A DNA stretch of 64,000 nucleotides from CAZAQV01 sp964487255 (GTDB lineage: Bacteria; Myxococcota_A; Polyangia; Polyangiales; CAZAQV01): contig CAZAQV010000001.1 of NCBI GenBank assembly GCA_964487255.1, positions 248,001-312,000 of the forward strand, given 5' to 3'. The notes under the pieces are model-generated. The model worked only from the letters and a program-made list of their open reading frames with translations. It did not search any database and was not told the origin of the DNA. The position numbers were made by a program, and so were the translations under genes. Shown in pieces: positions 8,305 through 16,820 of this stretch. The stretch's first letter is position 1. Every line of letters starts with the position of its first letter.

Positions 8305-8321
8305 ATCGCAAATGTTGCGAT
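8305..8321 (+). promoter_or_regulatory. Small hairpin upstream of the giant surface protein
   Basis: ATCGCAA and TTGCGAT pair perfectly around ATG. Together with hairpin H1 it is the main content of the 235-base gap after dnaN. A loosely similar run of CGGAAAT-TTGC words and a CCCCGGGGGT block precede the SNase gene at 15664, so the two leaders may share a control element (weak). Confidence 0.35.
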
Positions 8322-8377
8322 ATCTCCCCGGGGGTCGGGTAGCTGGTGATTGGGATCTGCGCTAGCTTTCGCGCGCT

Positions 8378-11300
8378 GTGAATCAACGACGTTGGAAAAG
8401 TGCACTTATCTTGTTGCTGCTCGCTCCCCTTGTGGGGCTTGTCTTTCAGGCGGCCGTGCAGGCTTATATTACGCAGCCCAATGGTGCCGTCGTGCCCATC
8501 ACGAACCGCTTGCAGCAGTGTCTCGATCGCAGCGGTACTGGTGAGACGGTACCCGGCGCGGTCGATGCGGTCGAAGACGCGCGCATTCTTCCCGAGGCCT
8601 ATCGTCCAGTGGAAAAGCCGCTCGGCAGTGGCAAGTACCCAGTTGTCTTCAAGGCGCTTGGTGAGGGAGCTGGGTACCGCAACAGTTTCGGGTACTACTA
8701 CGTCGACGACGATCCGACAAAACCCGCAAATCTAAGGACAGTCTTCAACTGTCGTCCAAACGACGCACAATGCGCATGCCCATGCAACCCGGAGAACATG
8801 CGACCGGGGGCATCGCAAGTCACCATCAACTTTGAAAACGAGCCGGGGTTTCAACCGGGTCGGGCGATCGGTTTTTGGCTACGCACTCCCGAGAAGGTCG
8901 ACGGATCCGGAAACGATGCCGACAACTGCGGCAACCGCACCGACACGGCCAACCGCATCTACTTTACGTCGAAGTCGCTCAACGACGATGGCGACTTCGT
9001 GCACTTCCTCGTCTACGAAAGTCAAACGTTCGAAAACTCATATTACTTTGGCTTCGAGGACCTCTTTCGCGGAGGTGACAACGACTACGAGGACATGCTG
9101 GTGCGAGCTTCAGGGCTCGTGCCTATATGCACTCCACAGCCCGAGACCTGCAATGACCAGGACGATGACTGTGACCTCAAGATCGATGAGAACGTCACGC
9201 GCGCGTGCTCTTCAGCGTGCGGCGATGGCCTAGAGACATGCACAGGTGGAAAGTTCGGGGCTTGTTCCGCTCCTGATCCGCAAACTGAAGTGTGTGATGG
9301 CATGGACAATAACTGCAATGGTCAGGCCGATGAGGGACTGAGCCGTGCGTGTTCGTCGGCTTGCGGCAACGGTGTCGAGATCTGCGTGTCAGGCACCTAT
9401 GTCGATTGCACCGCGCCTGCTGTCTCGACCGAGTTTTGCAATGACTTTGATGATGACTGCGACGGGAAGGTCGACGAGAACATCACGCGTGTTTGTTCGA
9501 CCGGATGTGGAACCGGCGAAGAGCGTTGCGAAAACGGCGAATTTGTTGGTTGCACGGCACCTCCCGCGGCTGAAGAGATTTGTAACAACCTTGACGATGA
9601 TTGCGACGGGATCATCGACGACGGCAATCCCGGAGGCGGCGCGCGCTGTGTTCCCGATGGTGACGGATACCGAGAAGTTGGAGAAGGTGAAGACCCTGAG
9701 CAGACTTGCTCCCCAGGCACAGTTCAATGCGTCGGGGGTGAGCTTTCGTGCGTCGGTTCGCAAGGCCTCACGGCCGAGGTGTGTAACTGCAACGACGACG
9801 ACTGCGACGGTGAGATCGACGAGGGTGCCCTGTGTGAAGGCGGCGCATGTATTGCGTGTGCATGCGCCTCGCCGTGCCAAGCGGGCGAGTTTCCGTGCCC
9901 ACAGGGACGAATCTGCGACCGCTCGTTGGCCATGCCTGAGGAGAACGTTGTCGGCTACTGCGTGCTCGGACAATGCGCTGGAGTCGAATGCACCGAGCAA
10001 GAGGTGTGTGACCCCACAAACGGTGAGTGCATCAACCTATGCGCGGGCGTCCGTTGTGACGATGGTTTCATTTGTATTCGCGGCGACTGCATCGAGGACA
10101 ACTGCTACGGGCGCGGCTGCCAGGTTGGTGAGATCTGCAAGGATGCCACCTGTATGGCAGACCCGTGTGAGGGAGTGACCTGCGAGGCGGGCGAGTTTTG
10201 CCGGGAAGGTGCTTGTATCAAAGCGTGTGAGGGCGCCTGCCGCCGCGGAAAGACCTGCCAAGACGGCGAGTGCAAGGCCGCTCCGTGTGGAGGTTGCGGC
10301 AGTGAGCGGAGTTGTGTCGATAGCGAGTGCGTGAGCAATAACTGTGGTGGCGCCTGTGGAAATGGTCGCATCTGCCAGGGCACGGAGTGTGTCGACGACC
10401 CATGTGTTGGCATCGTGTGCCCCGCCGGGGCAACTTGCTCAGTGGGAAACTGTTCGTTCAACAACACCGACGAAACGCCGGACTATGGTTTGGCAACAGG
10501 CGGCGGAGGTTCAACGTGTGCGATCTCCAAAGAGCAGTCGCCATCTGTGCTTTGGCTCGTCGCCGTTGCGCTGGGCATGACATTCGCTCGCCGTCGCAAG
10601 CGTGCTGCGACTGCGGGCGGTCCGAAGTCACCGCTGGTCGCGCTTTGTGCACTTGCGCTCGCAGCGGGCTGCAATGTCGACCCATACTGTTTCGGTGATT
10701 GCCCTGAGGGCGACGGCCGCGTGCCACCGGACGGGGGAACGATCGACCCAAACTGCGTCCCGCAAAATGAGGTGTGCAACCAACGCGATGATGACTGTGA
10801 TGGCAAGTTTGACGAGGAGTGGGATCTCAGCGGCGACCTCGCCAACTGCGGTGCGTGCGGCAAGGTTTGCTCGATCCCGCAGGCGTTTCCGGCATGCACG
10901 GACGGTAACTGCGTGATCGAGCGCTGCGAAGTGGGCTACCACAACCTGAACGGGTCACCCGTCGATGGGTGCGAGTACCGCTGTGAAGTGTCGGGTGCCG
11001 AACTTTGTGACGCGATCGACAACGACTGTGATGGCTCGGTCGACGAAGGCTTTGAACTCGACCGCGATCTGGCGAACTGCGGCGCGTGCGCGAAAACCTG
11101 TCAGTACCAAAATGCGAGTGCGCGCTGCGAGAACGGAGCCTGCGTTCAAGGCGGCTGCAACGTCGGGTTCGTGGACGTCAATGGCGATGATGCGGATGGG
11201 TGCGAGTACGCCTGCACGCCACTTGGCAGCGAGATGTGCAACGGTGTTGACGACGATTGTGACACCAAGATCGATGAAGGCTTTGACACGCAGAACGACC

Positions 11301-13039
11301 CCAACAACTGCGGATTTTGCGGCCGCATTTGCCTCTTTCCCGCGGGCGTCGCGGGCTGCGACCAAGGCACCTGTGTGCTCGCCGGTTGCCAGAACGGACA
11401 AGTCGATCTCAACAAAGACCCCAGCGATGGCTGTGAGTTCGGTTGTACGCTCAACGGTGCGGAAACATGTAACGGTCGGGACGATGATTGCAACGGTGCG
11501 GTCGACGATGGGCTCTCACCACCCGGCACGCCTCCTACGAGCTGCGCGCAGCAGCAAGGCGTGTGCGCCGGACGAACCGCAACATGTCGGGGCTCTAGCG
11601 GCTGGCAATGCGATTTCCCGGCCACATACCAGATGATCGAGACGATATGTGACGGACTTGATAACGACTGCGACGGGACCAAAGATGAAGGTTGTCTCGC
11701 ACGAGATGGTGGCGACCTACGACTCGATAAGGAGTTCTCTGCCGGGGCACGCAACTCGAGTCAGATCGCGGTGTCAGGAAATGGAGCTGGACATCTTTAT
11801 GCCGCCTGGATCAGCTGGGACGATCCACCCGACCTGACGGTTCCGCGCCCGACAGGCACCTCGCGAATCTATTTCACACGCTCCACCACAAATGGCTCAA
11901 CATGGGGCGCGCCCTTTCGCCTCGATGAGTCGAGCGGCCCCGCGTTCGGCCCCGCGATTGCGTTTGCGAGCGGCGGGCTCAACGTGCTCTGGCCGGACTT
12001 CCGCGGTGGTACCAACTATCGCGAGATCTACCGCGCGCGATCGACAAACAGCGGGAGCTCTTTTGGAGGTGATGCCCGGGTCAACGTCGGACAAAACCTT
12101 GACTCGTTCGATGTCGATGTCGCGACCAGTGGGGCGTACGTCTACGCCGTCTATCAGGTGTTTACGACCAACCGATCGCGCCACATTTTCTTCGTTCGCT
12201 CTGCGAACAGTGGCGTGTCTTGGAGCGCTCCGAAGCAAATCGACCACGGCAGCGGCGCAGCCTTCCTTGCGGCGACTCCAAAAGTGGTCGCACGCGCTTC
12301 AGATGTTCACGTGATTTGGCGTGACAACCGTGGTGGCGGAACCGACATCTTTTATAGTCGTTCTACCGACAATGGGGCGACCTTTTCTGCTACCGACAAG
12401 CGACTCAACGTTGGCGTGACACAGGGCTCCGTGTCAGCGTTTGATCCAGACATCGCTGTCGAGGGAACCAATGTGTACGTGGTGTGGGTCGACAATCGCA
12501 CGGGCGACTCATTCGACATCTTCCTCAACAAGAGCAACGATCGTGGAGCAAGCTGGCTCAACTCGCCGCGTGATATCGATCAAGACTCGCTTCCGCACGA
12601 ATCGATCGAGCCGAAGGTCGTGACGCCGCTTGCAGACATGGCGGTTGTGGCTTGGGTCGACTACCGCTTCGGCTTCCCCGACATTCTCTCGGCGGCGACG
12701 GTGGATGCTGGAACTTCGTTTAGTCAGCCGATCCGGATTGATACCGGGCGCCAACCGGGCGACACAGGGAGCTATGATATCGCGATGGATGCCGATGGTG
12801 CGTTGGTGGGCATCGCCTGGGCGGACGATCGCTCGGGGCTCCTCGATATCTATGCCAACTTTTCGCTCGATGGAGGTCTTACCTTCCAGCCGCAGGACTA
12901 CCGCATGGATACCAACGCGGTCGGTTCGGCGGACAGCCAGCGTCCGCACGTCTGGGTCGCCAACAACCGCGTGCACGTCATCTGGGAAGACAACCGTGCC
13001 GGGCAGCTCGCGGATGTCTACTACAACCGCATGCAGTGA
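8378..13039 (+). CDS. Giant surface protein: DUF4114, MopE repeats, internal sorting tail, lipobox, MopE repeats and BNR propeller (apparent in-frame fusion)
   Basis: A 1553-residue reading frame from a GTG start. Residues 1-30 are a signal peptide. A DUF4114-like domain follows (FGYYYVDDDP to FEDLFRGGDNDYEDMLV), then five MopE-type metal-binding repeats of the form CNDxDDDCDGxxDE, and Cys-rich EGF-like units to about residue 705. At residues 714-742 there is a Cys, a hydrophobic helix and RRRKR, which looks like a C-terminal MYXO-CTERM sorting tail. It is followed at once by a second hydrophobic segment ending in the lipobox LAAGC (Cys765), five more MopE repeats, and a C-terminal sialidase-like propeller with Asp-box motifs (STTNGSTW, SANSGVSW, SNDRGASW). 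This looks like a surface-anchored protein joined to a lipoprotein. The ATG at 10577 could start the second unit. It overlaps the next gene by 4 bases. Confidence 0.85.
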   Translation: MNQRRWKSALILLLLAPLVGLVFQAAVQAYITQPNGAVVPITNRLQQCLDRSGTGETVPGAVDAVEDARILPEAYRPVEKPLGSGKYPVVFKALGEGAGYRNSFGYYYVDDDPTKPANLRTVFNCRPNDAQCACPCNPENMRPGASQVTINFENEPGFQPGRAIGFWLRTPEKVDGSGNDADNCGNRTDTANRIYFTSKSLNDDGDFVHFLVYESQTFENSYYFGFEDLFRGGDNDYEDMLVRASGLVPICTPQPETCNDQDDDCDLKIDENVTRACSSACGDGLETCTGGKFGACSAPDPQTEVCDGMDNNCNGQADEGLSRACSSACGNGVEICVSGTYVDCTAPAVSTEFCNDFDDDCDGKVDENITRVCSTGCGTGEERCENGEFVGCTAPPAAEEICNNLDDDCDGIIDDGNPGGGARCVPDGDGYREVGEGEDPEQTCSPGTVQCVGGELSCVGSQGLTAEVCNCNDDDCDGEIDEGALCEGGACIACACASPCQAGEFPCPQGRICDRSLAMPEENVVGYCVLGQCAGVECTEQEVCDPTNGECINLCAGVRCDDGFICIRGDCIEDNCYGRGCQVGEICKDATCMADPCEGVTCEAGEFCREGACIKACEGACRRGKTCQDGECKAAPCGGCGSERSCVDSECVSNNCGGACGNGRICQGTECVDDPCVGIVCPAGATCSVGNCSFNNTDETPDYGLATGGGGSTCAISKEQSPSVLWLVAVALGMTFARRRKRAATAGGPKSPLVALCALALAAGCNVDPYCFGDCPEGDGRVPPDGGTIDPNCVPQNEVCNQRDDDCDGKFDEEWDLSGDLANCGACGKVCSIPQAFPACTDGNCVIERCEVGYHNLNGSPVDGCEYRCEVSGAELCDAIDNDCDGSVDEGFELDRDLANCGACAKTCQYQNASARCENGACVQGGCNVGFVDVNGDDADGCEYACTPLGSEMCNGVDDDCDTKIDEGFDTQNDPNNCGFCGRICLFPAGVAGCDQGTCVLAGCQNGQVDLNKDPSDGCEFGCTLNGAETCNGRDDDCNGAVDDGLSPPGTPPTSCAQQQGVCAGRTATCRGSSGWQCDFPATYQMIETICDGLDNDCDGTKDEGCLARDGGDLRLDKEFSAGARNSSQIAVSGNGAGHLYAAWISWDDPPDLTVPRPTGTSRIYFTRSTTNGSTWGAPFRLDESSGPAFGPAIAFASGGLNVLWPDFRGGTNYREIYRARSTNSGSSFGGDARVNVGQNLDSFDVDVATSGAYVYAVYQVFTTNRSRHIFFVRSANSGVSWSAPKQIDHGSGAAFLAATPKVVARASDVHVIWRDNRGGGTDIFYSRSTDNGATFSATDKRLNVGVTQGSVSAFDPDIAVEGTNVYVVWVDNRTGDSFDIFLNKSNDRGASWLNSPRDIDQDSLPHESIEPKVVTPLADMAVVAWVDYRFGFPDILSAATVDAGTSFSQPIRIDTGRQPGDTGSYDIAMDADGALVGIAWADDRSGLLDIYANFSLDGGLTFQPQDYRMDTNAVGSADSQRPHVWVANNRVHVIWEDNRAGQLADVYYNRMQ

Positions 13040-13806
13040 TTATTCAGGGTGACGAACTTTCGACCGGGGTTTTTTTCCCCGAGTACGCGCGCACGTTTAG
13101 GGTTTACGCGGGCCCCTTGGTGTTCGTTTGGACCGCATATTTCATGGTCGAGACGCTCGTGTGGTGGGGGGTCGACCGCTACTCCGAAGTCGTTCTTTGG
13201 AGCGAACAGCCGCTGCTCATGCAGTTGGTCAAGATCCCCTTTCTCATTTTCAGCGTGCTCTTACAGGCGCCGTGTTACGCGTGGCTGCTCTTTCGCATGG
13301 AGCAGCTTAACGCAGCGAGTTCTGGGCAGGCGATCCGCTTTGGCCTCTCGCGCGTGATGGCGCTGGCGGCGAACCAAATCGGCGCCACCTTCGCAACCGC
13401 ACTCGGGTTTCTGATGTTGATCGTCCCTGGGGTGCTGATGGCGCTCGGGTTTACGCTCGCGGAGCCATTGGTCGTCGGCGAACGACAAGGTCCAGTGCAG
13501 GCCCTTCGCACCAGCTGGCGGCGAACCATGGGTCACAAAGGCGCGATTTTCGTGCTGCTCTTGCCCTTTGGGATCGCACAGTTTCTGATGACCAAGTTGC
13601 AAGACGTGGTGCCTGTATGGGTCAAGGGTCCGGAGGCCGCGGATCTTCGCATCGGATCCCTGAGCGAGGAGCTACTCGTGGCGACGATTCAGGCTGGCAT
13701 CGGTGCGCTCTCGACGACGATGATCTTGGTCTGTACCTGTCAGTTGTATTTGGCGCTTCTCCCGCGCACAGATCCCACCGAGGCGCTCGTCAAGGTTTTC
13801 GAGTAG
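13036..13806 (+). CDS. Polytopic inner-membrane protein
   Basis: A 256-residue protein with about five or six predicted transmembrane helices (LVFVWTAYFMVETLVWW, IPFLIFSVLLQAPCYAWLLF, ATALGFLMLIVPGVLMALGF, IFVLLLPFGIAQFL, TTMILVCTCQLYLALL). The layout and the FTLAEPLVVGERQGPVQALRTSWRRTMGHKG segment, with a conserved amphipathic stretch after a helix, resemble the GdpP-/glycerophosphodiesterase-associated membrane domain family and DUF975-like proteins; the function is unknown. The GTG start overlaps the stop of the giant surface protein gene (GTGA), so it is translationally coupled to it and may assist that protein's membrane handling (inference). Confidence 0.7.
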   Translation: MIIQGDELSTGVFFPEYARTFRVYAGPLVFVWTAYFMVETLVWWGVDRYSEVVLWSEQPLLMQLVKIPFLIFSVLLQAPCYAWLLFRMEQLNAASSGQAIRFGLSRVMALAANQIGATFATALGFLMLIVPGVLMALGFTLAEPLVVGERQGPVQALRTSWRRTMGHKGAIFVLLLPFGIAQFLMTKLQDVVPVWVKGPEAADLRIGSLSEELLVATIQAGIGALSTTMILVCTCQLYLALLPRTDPTEALVKVFE

Positions 13807-13865
13807 CGAGCGCAACCTTTGCGGACGAATTGGGGAGGACGACATGAAGTGCTAGGTTGCGTTCG

Positions 13866-14570
13866 ATGAGCGTGCGTTGTCTTGGGAGTGACCGACTTCG
13901 AATATGCTGCAACGGTGTGATGCTGAGTTGTGCGCTTCTGTTTTCGTGCGGCGGGAGCGACACAAGAACGCAAACTGTTGAGCTGATATCGGCTGATGAG
14001 TTGCCGGTTGAGGTTGAGCATGACCTTTTCCACGTCCGAGTCCCTGGTGCGTGGCGCGCGGAGAGCCGCGAGGTCGAGATGCCCTGGGGAACGCTCAACG
14101 CCCACAGGTTTCTAACGTCGTTCAAGCCCAAGTCAGGCTGGAAGGAAGTTGTGGTTGAGCAGGACGGCTTTGCGGTCGAGGTCGATCGCCAAACGCGCCA
14201 CGAAGTTGAGAGCCCGAAAAGCGAGGGCCAGGCCACAGGTCATCCGTTCGTACGTGGCGCTGAGCAAGACTGTGTCGTCTCCGTTTCGCGTGTCGCCGAA
14301 GAGGCCTCCACGGCCGGGCTAGAGCGTGTCATCGAAGACCAACTCACCTCAGGCGGCGGCAAGGCGTTGCGTGTGACGGAGCTGGCTGAAGAGCCGCTGA
14401 CGCGCGAGCTACTTATCGAATACGGCCCCGGACAACAGCTTCTTGCACGCACTGTGCAGCGTCACCCATACGCGTACTTGCTCATGGTTGCGGCCGAGGT
14501 GGGCAAACCGAAAACAGAAGCAAATCAAAAATGCTTCGAAACCTTTGCGTTGCTCGATGGAACAAAGTGA
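13866..14570 (+). CDS. Hypothetical lipoprotein
   Basis: A 234-residue protein from ATG 13866. The signal peptide ends in the lipobox LLFSC followed by GGSDT. The mature part is a compact alpha/beta domain with HDLFHVRVPGAWRAE, a pattern seen in lipoproteins that bind or monitor envelope components, and a C-terminal FETFALLDG. No catalytic motif is visible and I do not recognise the family. It overlaps the next gene by 14 bases, so the two are probably co-translated. A TTG at 13857 is an alternative start. Confidence 0.65.
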   Translation: MSVRCLGSDRLRICCNGVMLSCALLFSCGGSDTRTQTVELISADELPVEVEHDLFHVRVPGAWRAESREVEMPWGTLNAHRFLTSFKPKSGWKEVVVEQDGFAVEVDRQTRHEVESPKSEGQATGHPFVRGAEQDCVVSVSRVAEEASTAGLERVIEDQLTSGGGKALRVTELAEEPLTRELLIEYGPGQQLLARTVQRHPYAYLLMVAAEVGKPKTEANQKCFETFALLDGTK

Positions 14571-15552
14571 ACTTCAGGAGAAGCTAGGGATCGAGCCCGG
14601 CTCAACGCTCACGGCCCTTGTCGCGCTGGCTGAAGAGCTTTGTCCTGAGGCTCCCTGGGATGCATTCGAGCCGCTTTGGTTTGTGCTTCCGTGGCTAAAA
14701 CCAGGTGTCACGCTTGCCCAAGTCGGCTATGCGACGCCGAAAAACGTGCTGCCGTTCGCGGAGACCGGGGGCGACCTCAACCATTTTGGTTTCCTCATGG
14801 ACCGCGAGCTTCCTACCGAAGAGCGACCGATCGTTTTTGTCGCTCCGCGCATGGACGACGCGTCGACTGTGGTGGTCGCGCCGAATCTGCGCGGGCTTCT
14901 TTCGCTACTTTCGATCTCCTTTGGTGAAGTCGTCGATCGCCATGCGAGAGACGCGGAATGGTTGTCTTTTCGTCAACAGTCGTACGGAGACGATCCCCGT
15001 CGTCTCGAGCAGATGCAAAAGCTCTCGGAGCGTCTGTGGTCCATCCCTGGCGTTGAACGACCGACAAACCCATCGAGGATCGCCAACGCACACCCCGCGC
15101 TCGCGTTTCGTTTGGACCACAGCGATGACGATGAACCCGAGCCGGACCCGCAAGCCGCGGAGGCCGCGTACCGAAGCGGGATGGGTTACCTGAATCTTGA
15201 GGCTGGTTACGCATTCACGGCAATGGAAGAAGAGCGTTTTGGTGATGCGATTCGCCATGCCCTCGAAGCGGTCGGACACCCCGCCTTTCGAGCGCGCTGC
15301 TTGTTTGTTTTGGCCACGTGTTATCAGCACGTTCGTGACAAAAGGGCAGCGGAAGAGGCGCTTGAGAAGCTGCTCCGTGCATGGCTCGACCCCGCCTGGG
15401 TGGAAATCCCGGGCGTGCACGCGCGGCGGGTTGTCGAGCAGGACGACTTGATCGCGCTCGTCAAGAAGGTGAAGGGGTGGTCGGCGCGATCTGCGATTCG
15501 GAAGATTCGTGAGGCGCCTGACCTCGAGGAGCCGAGCGGCGACTTCTTTTAG
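14557..15552 (+). CDS. Hypothetical cytoplasmic protein
   Basis: A 331-residue protein without signal peptide or membrane segment. It starts at ATG 14557, inside the 3' end of the preceding lipoprotein gene, which suits an MEQSELQEKLGIEPGS N-terminus. It is alpha/beta in the first half (HFGFLMDRELPTEERPIVFVAPRMDD, then a Leu-rich helix) and helical in the second half with TPR-like spacing (AYFTAMEEERFGDAIRHALEAVGHPAF region, FVLATCYQHVRDKRAAEEALEKLL). The first half is vaguely like SUKH/SMI1 immunity folds, but the match is too weak to assign. It is probably part of the 8378-15552 gene run. Confidence 0.65.
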   Translation: MEQSELQEKLGIEPGSTLTALVALAEELCPEAPWDAFEPLWFVLPWLKPGVTLAQVGYATPKNVLPFAETGGDLNHFGFLMDRELPTEERPIVFVAPRMDDASTVVVAPNLRGLLSLLSISFGEVVDRHARDAEWLSFRQQSYGDDPRRLEQMQKLSERLWSIPGVERPTNPSRIANAHPALAFRLDHSDDDEPEPDPQAAEAAYRSGMGYLNLEAGYAFTAMEEERFGDAIRHALEAVGHPAFRARCLFVLATCYQHVRDKRAAEEALEKLLRAWLDPAWVEIPGVHARRVVEQDDLIALVKKVKGWSARSAIRKIREAPDLEEPSGDFF

Positions 15553-15663
15553 TTTTGCGCGCAGTCCGCTGCGACTTGCATCGATCGGGAAGCAGGGTGC
15601 GGAAATCGTTGCAAATGCGCGGAACTGGTTGCGAAATCGCTGCGAAGGGCGTAAGCCCCGGGG

Positions 15664-16653
15664 GTGCAAACGCTGAGGAGGACCTGGACTTGGGCAGCGA
15701 GCGCTGTCGTCCTGCTCTGGCTAGGGATCGCTTTTTTGCCTGGGGTCGCGCGCGGGGAGGCGGGCACCTTGGTCTTTATCAATGGCAAGCCCAACATCGT
15801 CTTCTTCAACGACGGCGATAGCTTTCGGGTGGAGTCGGGCCCCTTCGCCGGCACCAAGGCGCGCCTCGATGGCTTCAATACGCTCGAGACCTTTGGACCA
15901 GCGCACCAATGGGCCGACTGGCACCCGTATGAACTTCTGGTCAATGCCAAGCAAGCCACGCTCAATGGTCGCCGCGGCGTGTGGCACTGCTTTACCGACG
16001 AGGAGCGGGACGGCTACGGCCGCATGCTGATCCATTGCCCGGACTTGATCATCAGCCAGGTCTCCCAAGGTCTCGCGCATGTGTATACGGTCGAGGACGC
16101 GCCCTCGAAACCGGAGTACGTGCGCGCGCAGCAGGAGGCGCAGCGCGAGGGGCGCGGTATGTGGGCCAAGGGCATTCCCGAGTACATCATGACCTCGACC
16201 CACTCAGCCTCCGAAGGCATGGGCGAAAAGACCTACAATCGCTTGATTTCCACGCGCGATGGGCACACCGAAAAGTGGAAGCACCAAGACACCTACAGCG
16301 AGTGTCAGTGGGTTTGTGCGGCCGACCATAACTACGATGAAGAGGCGCTCGATGCGGCTGCGCAGCGCCTCCGAGAGCACGCGACGCTCGGGCCTCTTTT
16401 GGCGCAGTGGTACAACTTTCACCTGCGCGAGTTTGTGGCGCGCTATTTACGCAAAGGTGAACTCCCCGAGTACGTCAATGCGGAGGCCAAGGAGCCGCTG
16501 ACCCGCTGGCTCAAGAAAGAGAAAGCTGCGGGTCGGCTCGGTTCGATCGAACGTGTAAAGGGCTCGTGCATGATCTTCGCCGAATTTGAGCGTCGCTACG
16601 GAAGTGGGCGTGCGAGTTGTGTTCGCGGCAAGGGCAACTGGGACGAAAAATGA
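15664..16653 (+). CDS. Secreted staphylococcal-nuclease-like (SNase) protein
   Basis: A 329-residue protein from a GTG start with a signal peptide (SAVVLLWLGIAFLPGVARGEA). Residues 40-180 form a thermonuclease OB-fold domain. DGDSFRVESGPFAGTKARLDGFNTLETFG holds the metal-binding Asp, the catalytic Arg (KARLDG) and Glu (LETFG). The second catalytic Arg is in DGYGRMLIHC, and the domain closes with YVRAQQEAQREGRGMWAKG. The nuclease core is therefore intact and would cut DNA or RNA outside the cytoplasm. The C-terminal 150 residues (KWKHQDTYSECQWVC onwards) are an extra Cys-containing domain of unknown role. It could serve nutrient release from prey DNA or defence (inference). Confidence 0.85.
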   Translation: MQTLRRTWTWAASAVVLLWLGIAFLPGVARGEAGTLVFINGKPNIVFFNDGDSFRVESGPFAGTKARLDGFNTLETFGPAHQWADWHPYELLVNAKQATLNGRRGVWHCFTDEERDGYGRMLIHCPDLIISQVSQGLAHVYTVEDAPSKPEYVRAQQEAQREGRGMWAKGIPEYIMTSTHSASEGMGEKTYNRLISTRDGHTEKWKHQDTYSECQWVCAADHNYDEEALDAAAQRLREHATLGPLLAQWYNFHLREFVARYLRKGELPEYVNAEAKEPLTRWLKKEKAAGRLGSIERVKGSCMIFAEFERRYGSGRASCVRGKGNWDEK

Positions 16654-16681
16654 TGAGTTGCTCTTCACTAGCCTTTGCTGC

Positions 16682-16795
16682 GAACCAGCGATGTGCTGCT
16701 AGCACATCGGGTTCTCGCAAAGAGCGTTCGCTGCGCTTGATGTTCTTCACGGCTACACGTCACAAACATCGATGTGCCAGTCGCACATCGGTTTG
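16682..16795 (+). repeat. Tandem bulged hairpins H2 and H3
   Basis: H2: lower stem 16682-16686 with 16710-16714 (GAACC/GGTTC), a 2-base bulge, upper stem CGATGTGC/GCACATCG (16689-16696, 16702-16709), loop TGCTA. H3: lower stem 16763-16767 with 16791-16795 (CAAAC/GTTTG), a 2-base bulge, the same upper stem (16770-16777, 16783-16790), loop CAGTC. The lower stems differ but both pair, so the changes compensate. The unit spacing is 81 bases. The pair precedes the lipoprotein gene at 16821 and is the tandem form of H1. Confidence 0.7.
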
Positions 16796-16820
16796 CTTTG
16801 GTTCCGCACGCTCATCACGG

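Noticed and set aside
9389..10000. Long minus-strand frame opposite the MopE repeats
   Set aside because: Asp/Cys repeat codons on the plus strand read as open frames on the other strand; the translation is a low-complexity Val/Ala/Thr pattern without signal or family.
9150..11700. MopE-repeat DNA considered as a CRISPR-like array
   Set aside because: The units are coding, spaced irregularly and imperfect; no cas genes are present.
15590..15663. Imperfect TTGCGAAATC-type words before the SNase gene
   Set aside because: The words are loosely repeated and resemble those before 8378, but pairing and conservation are too weak to call a defined element.
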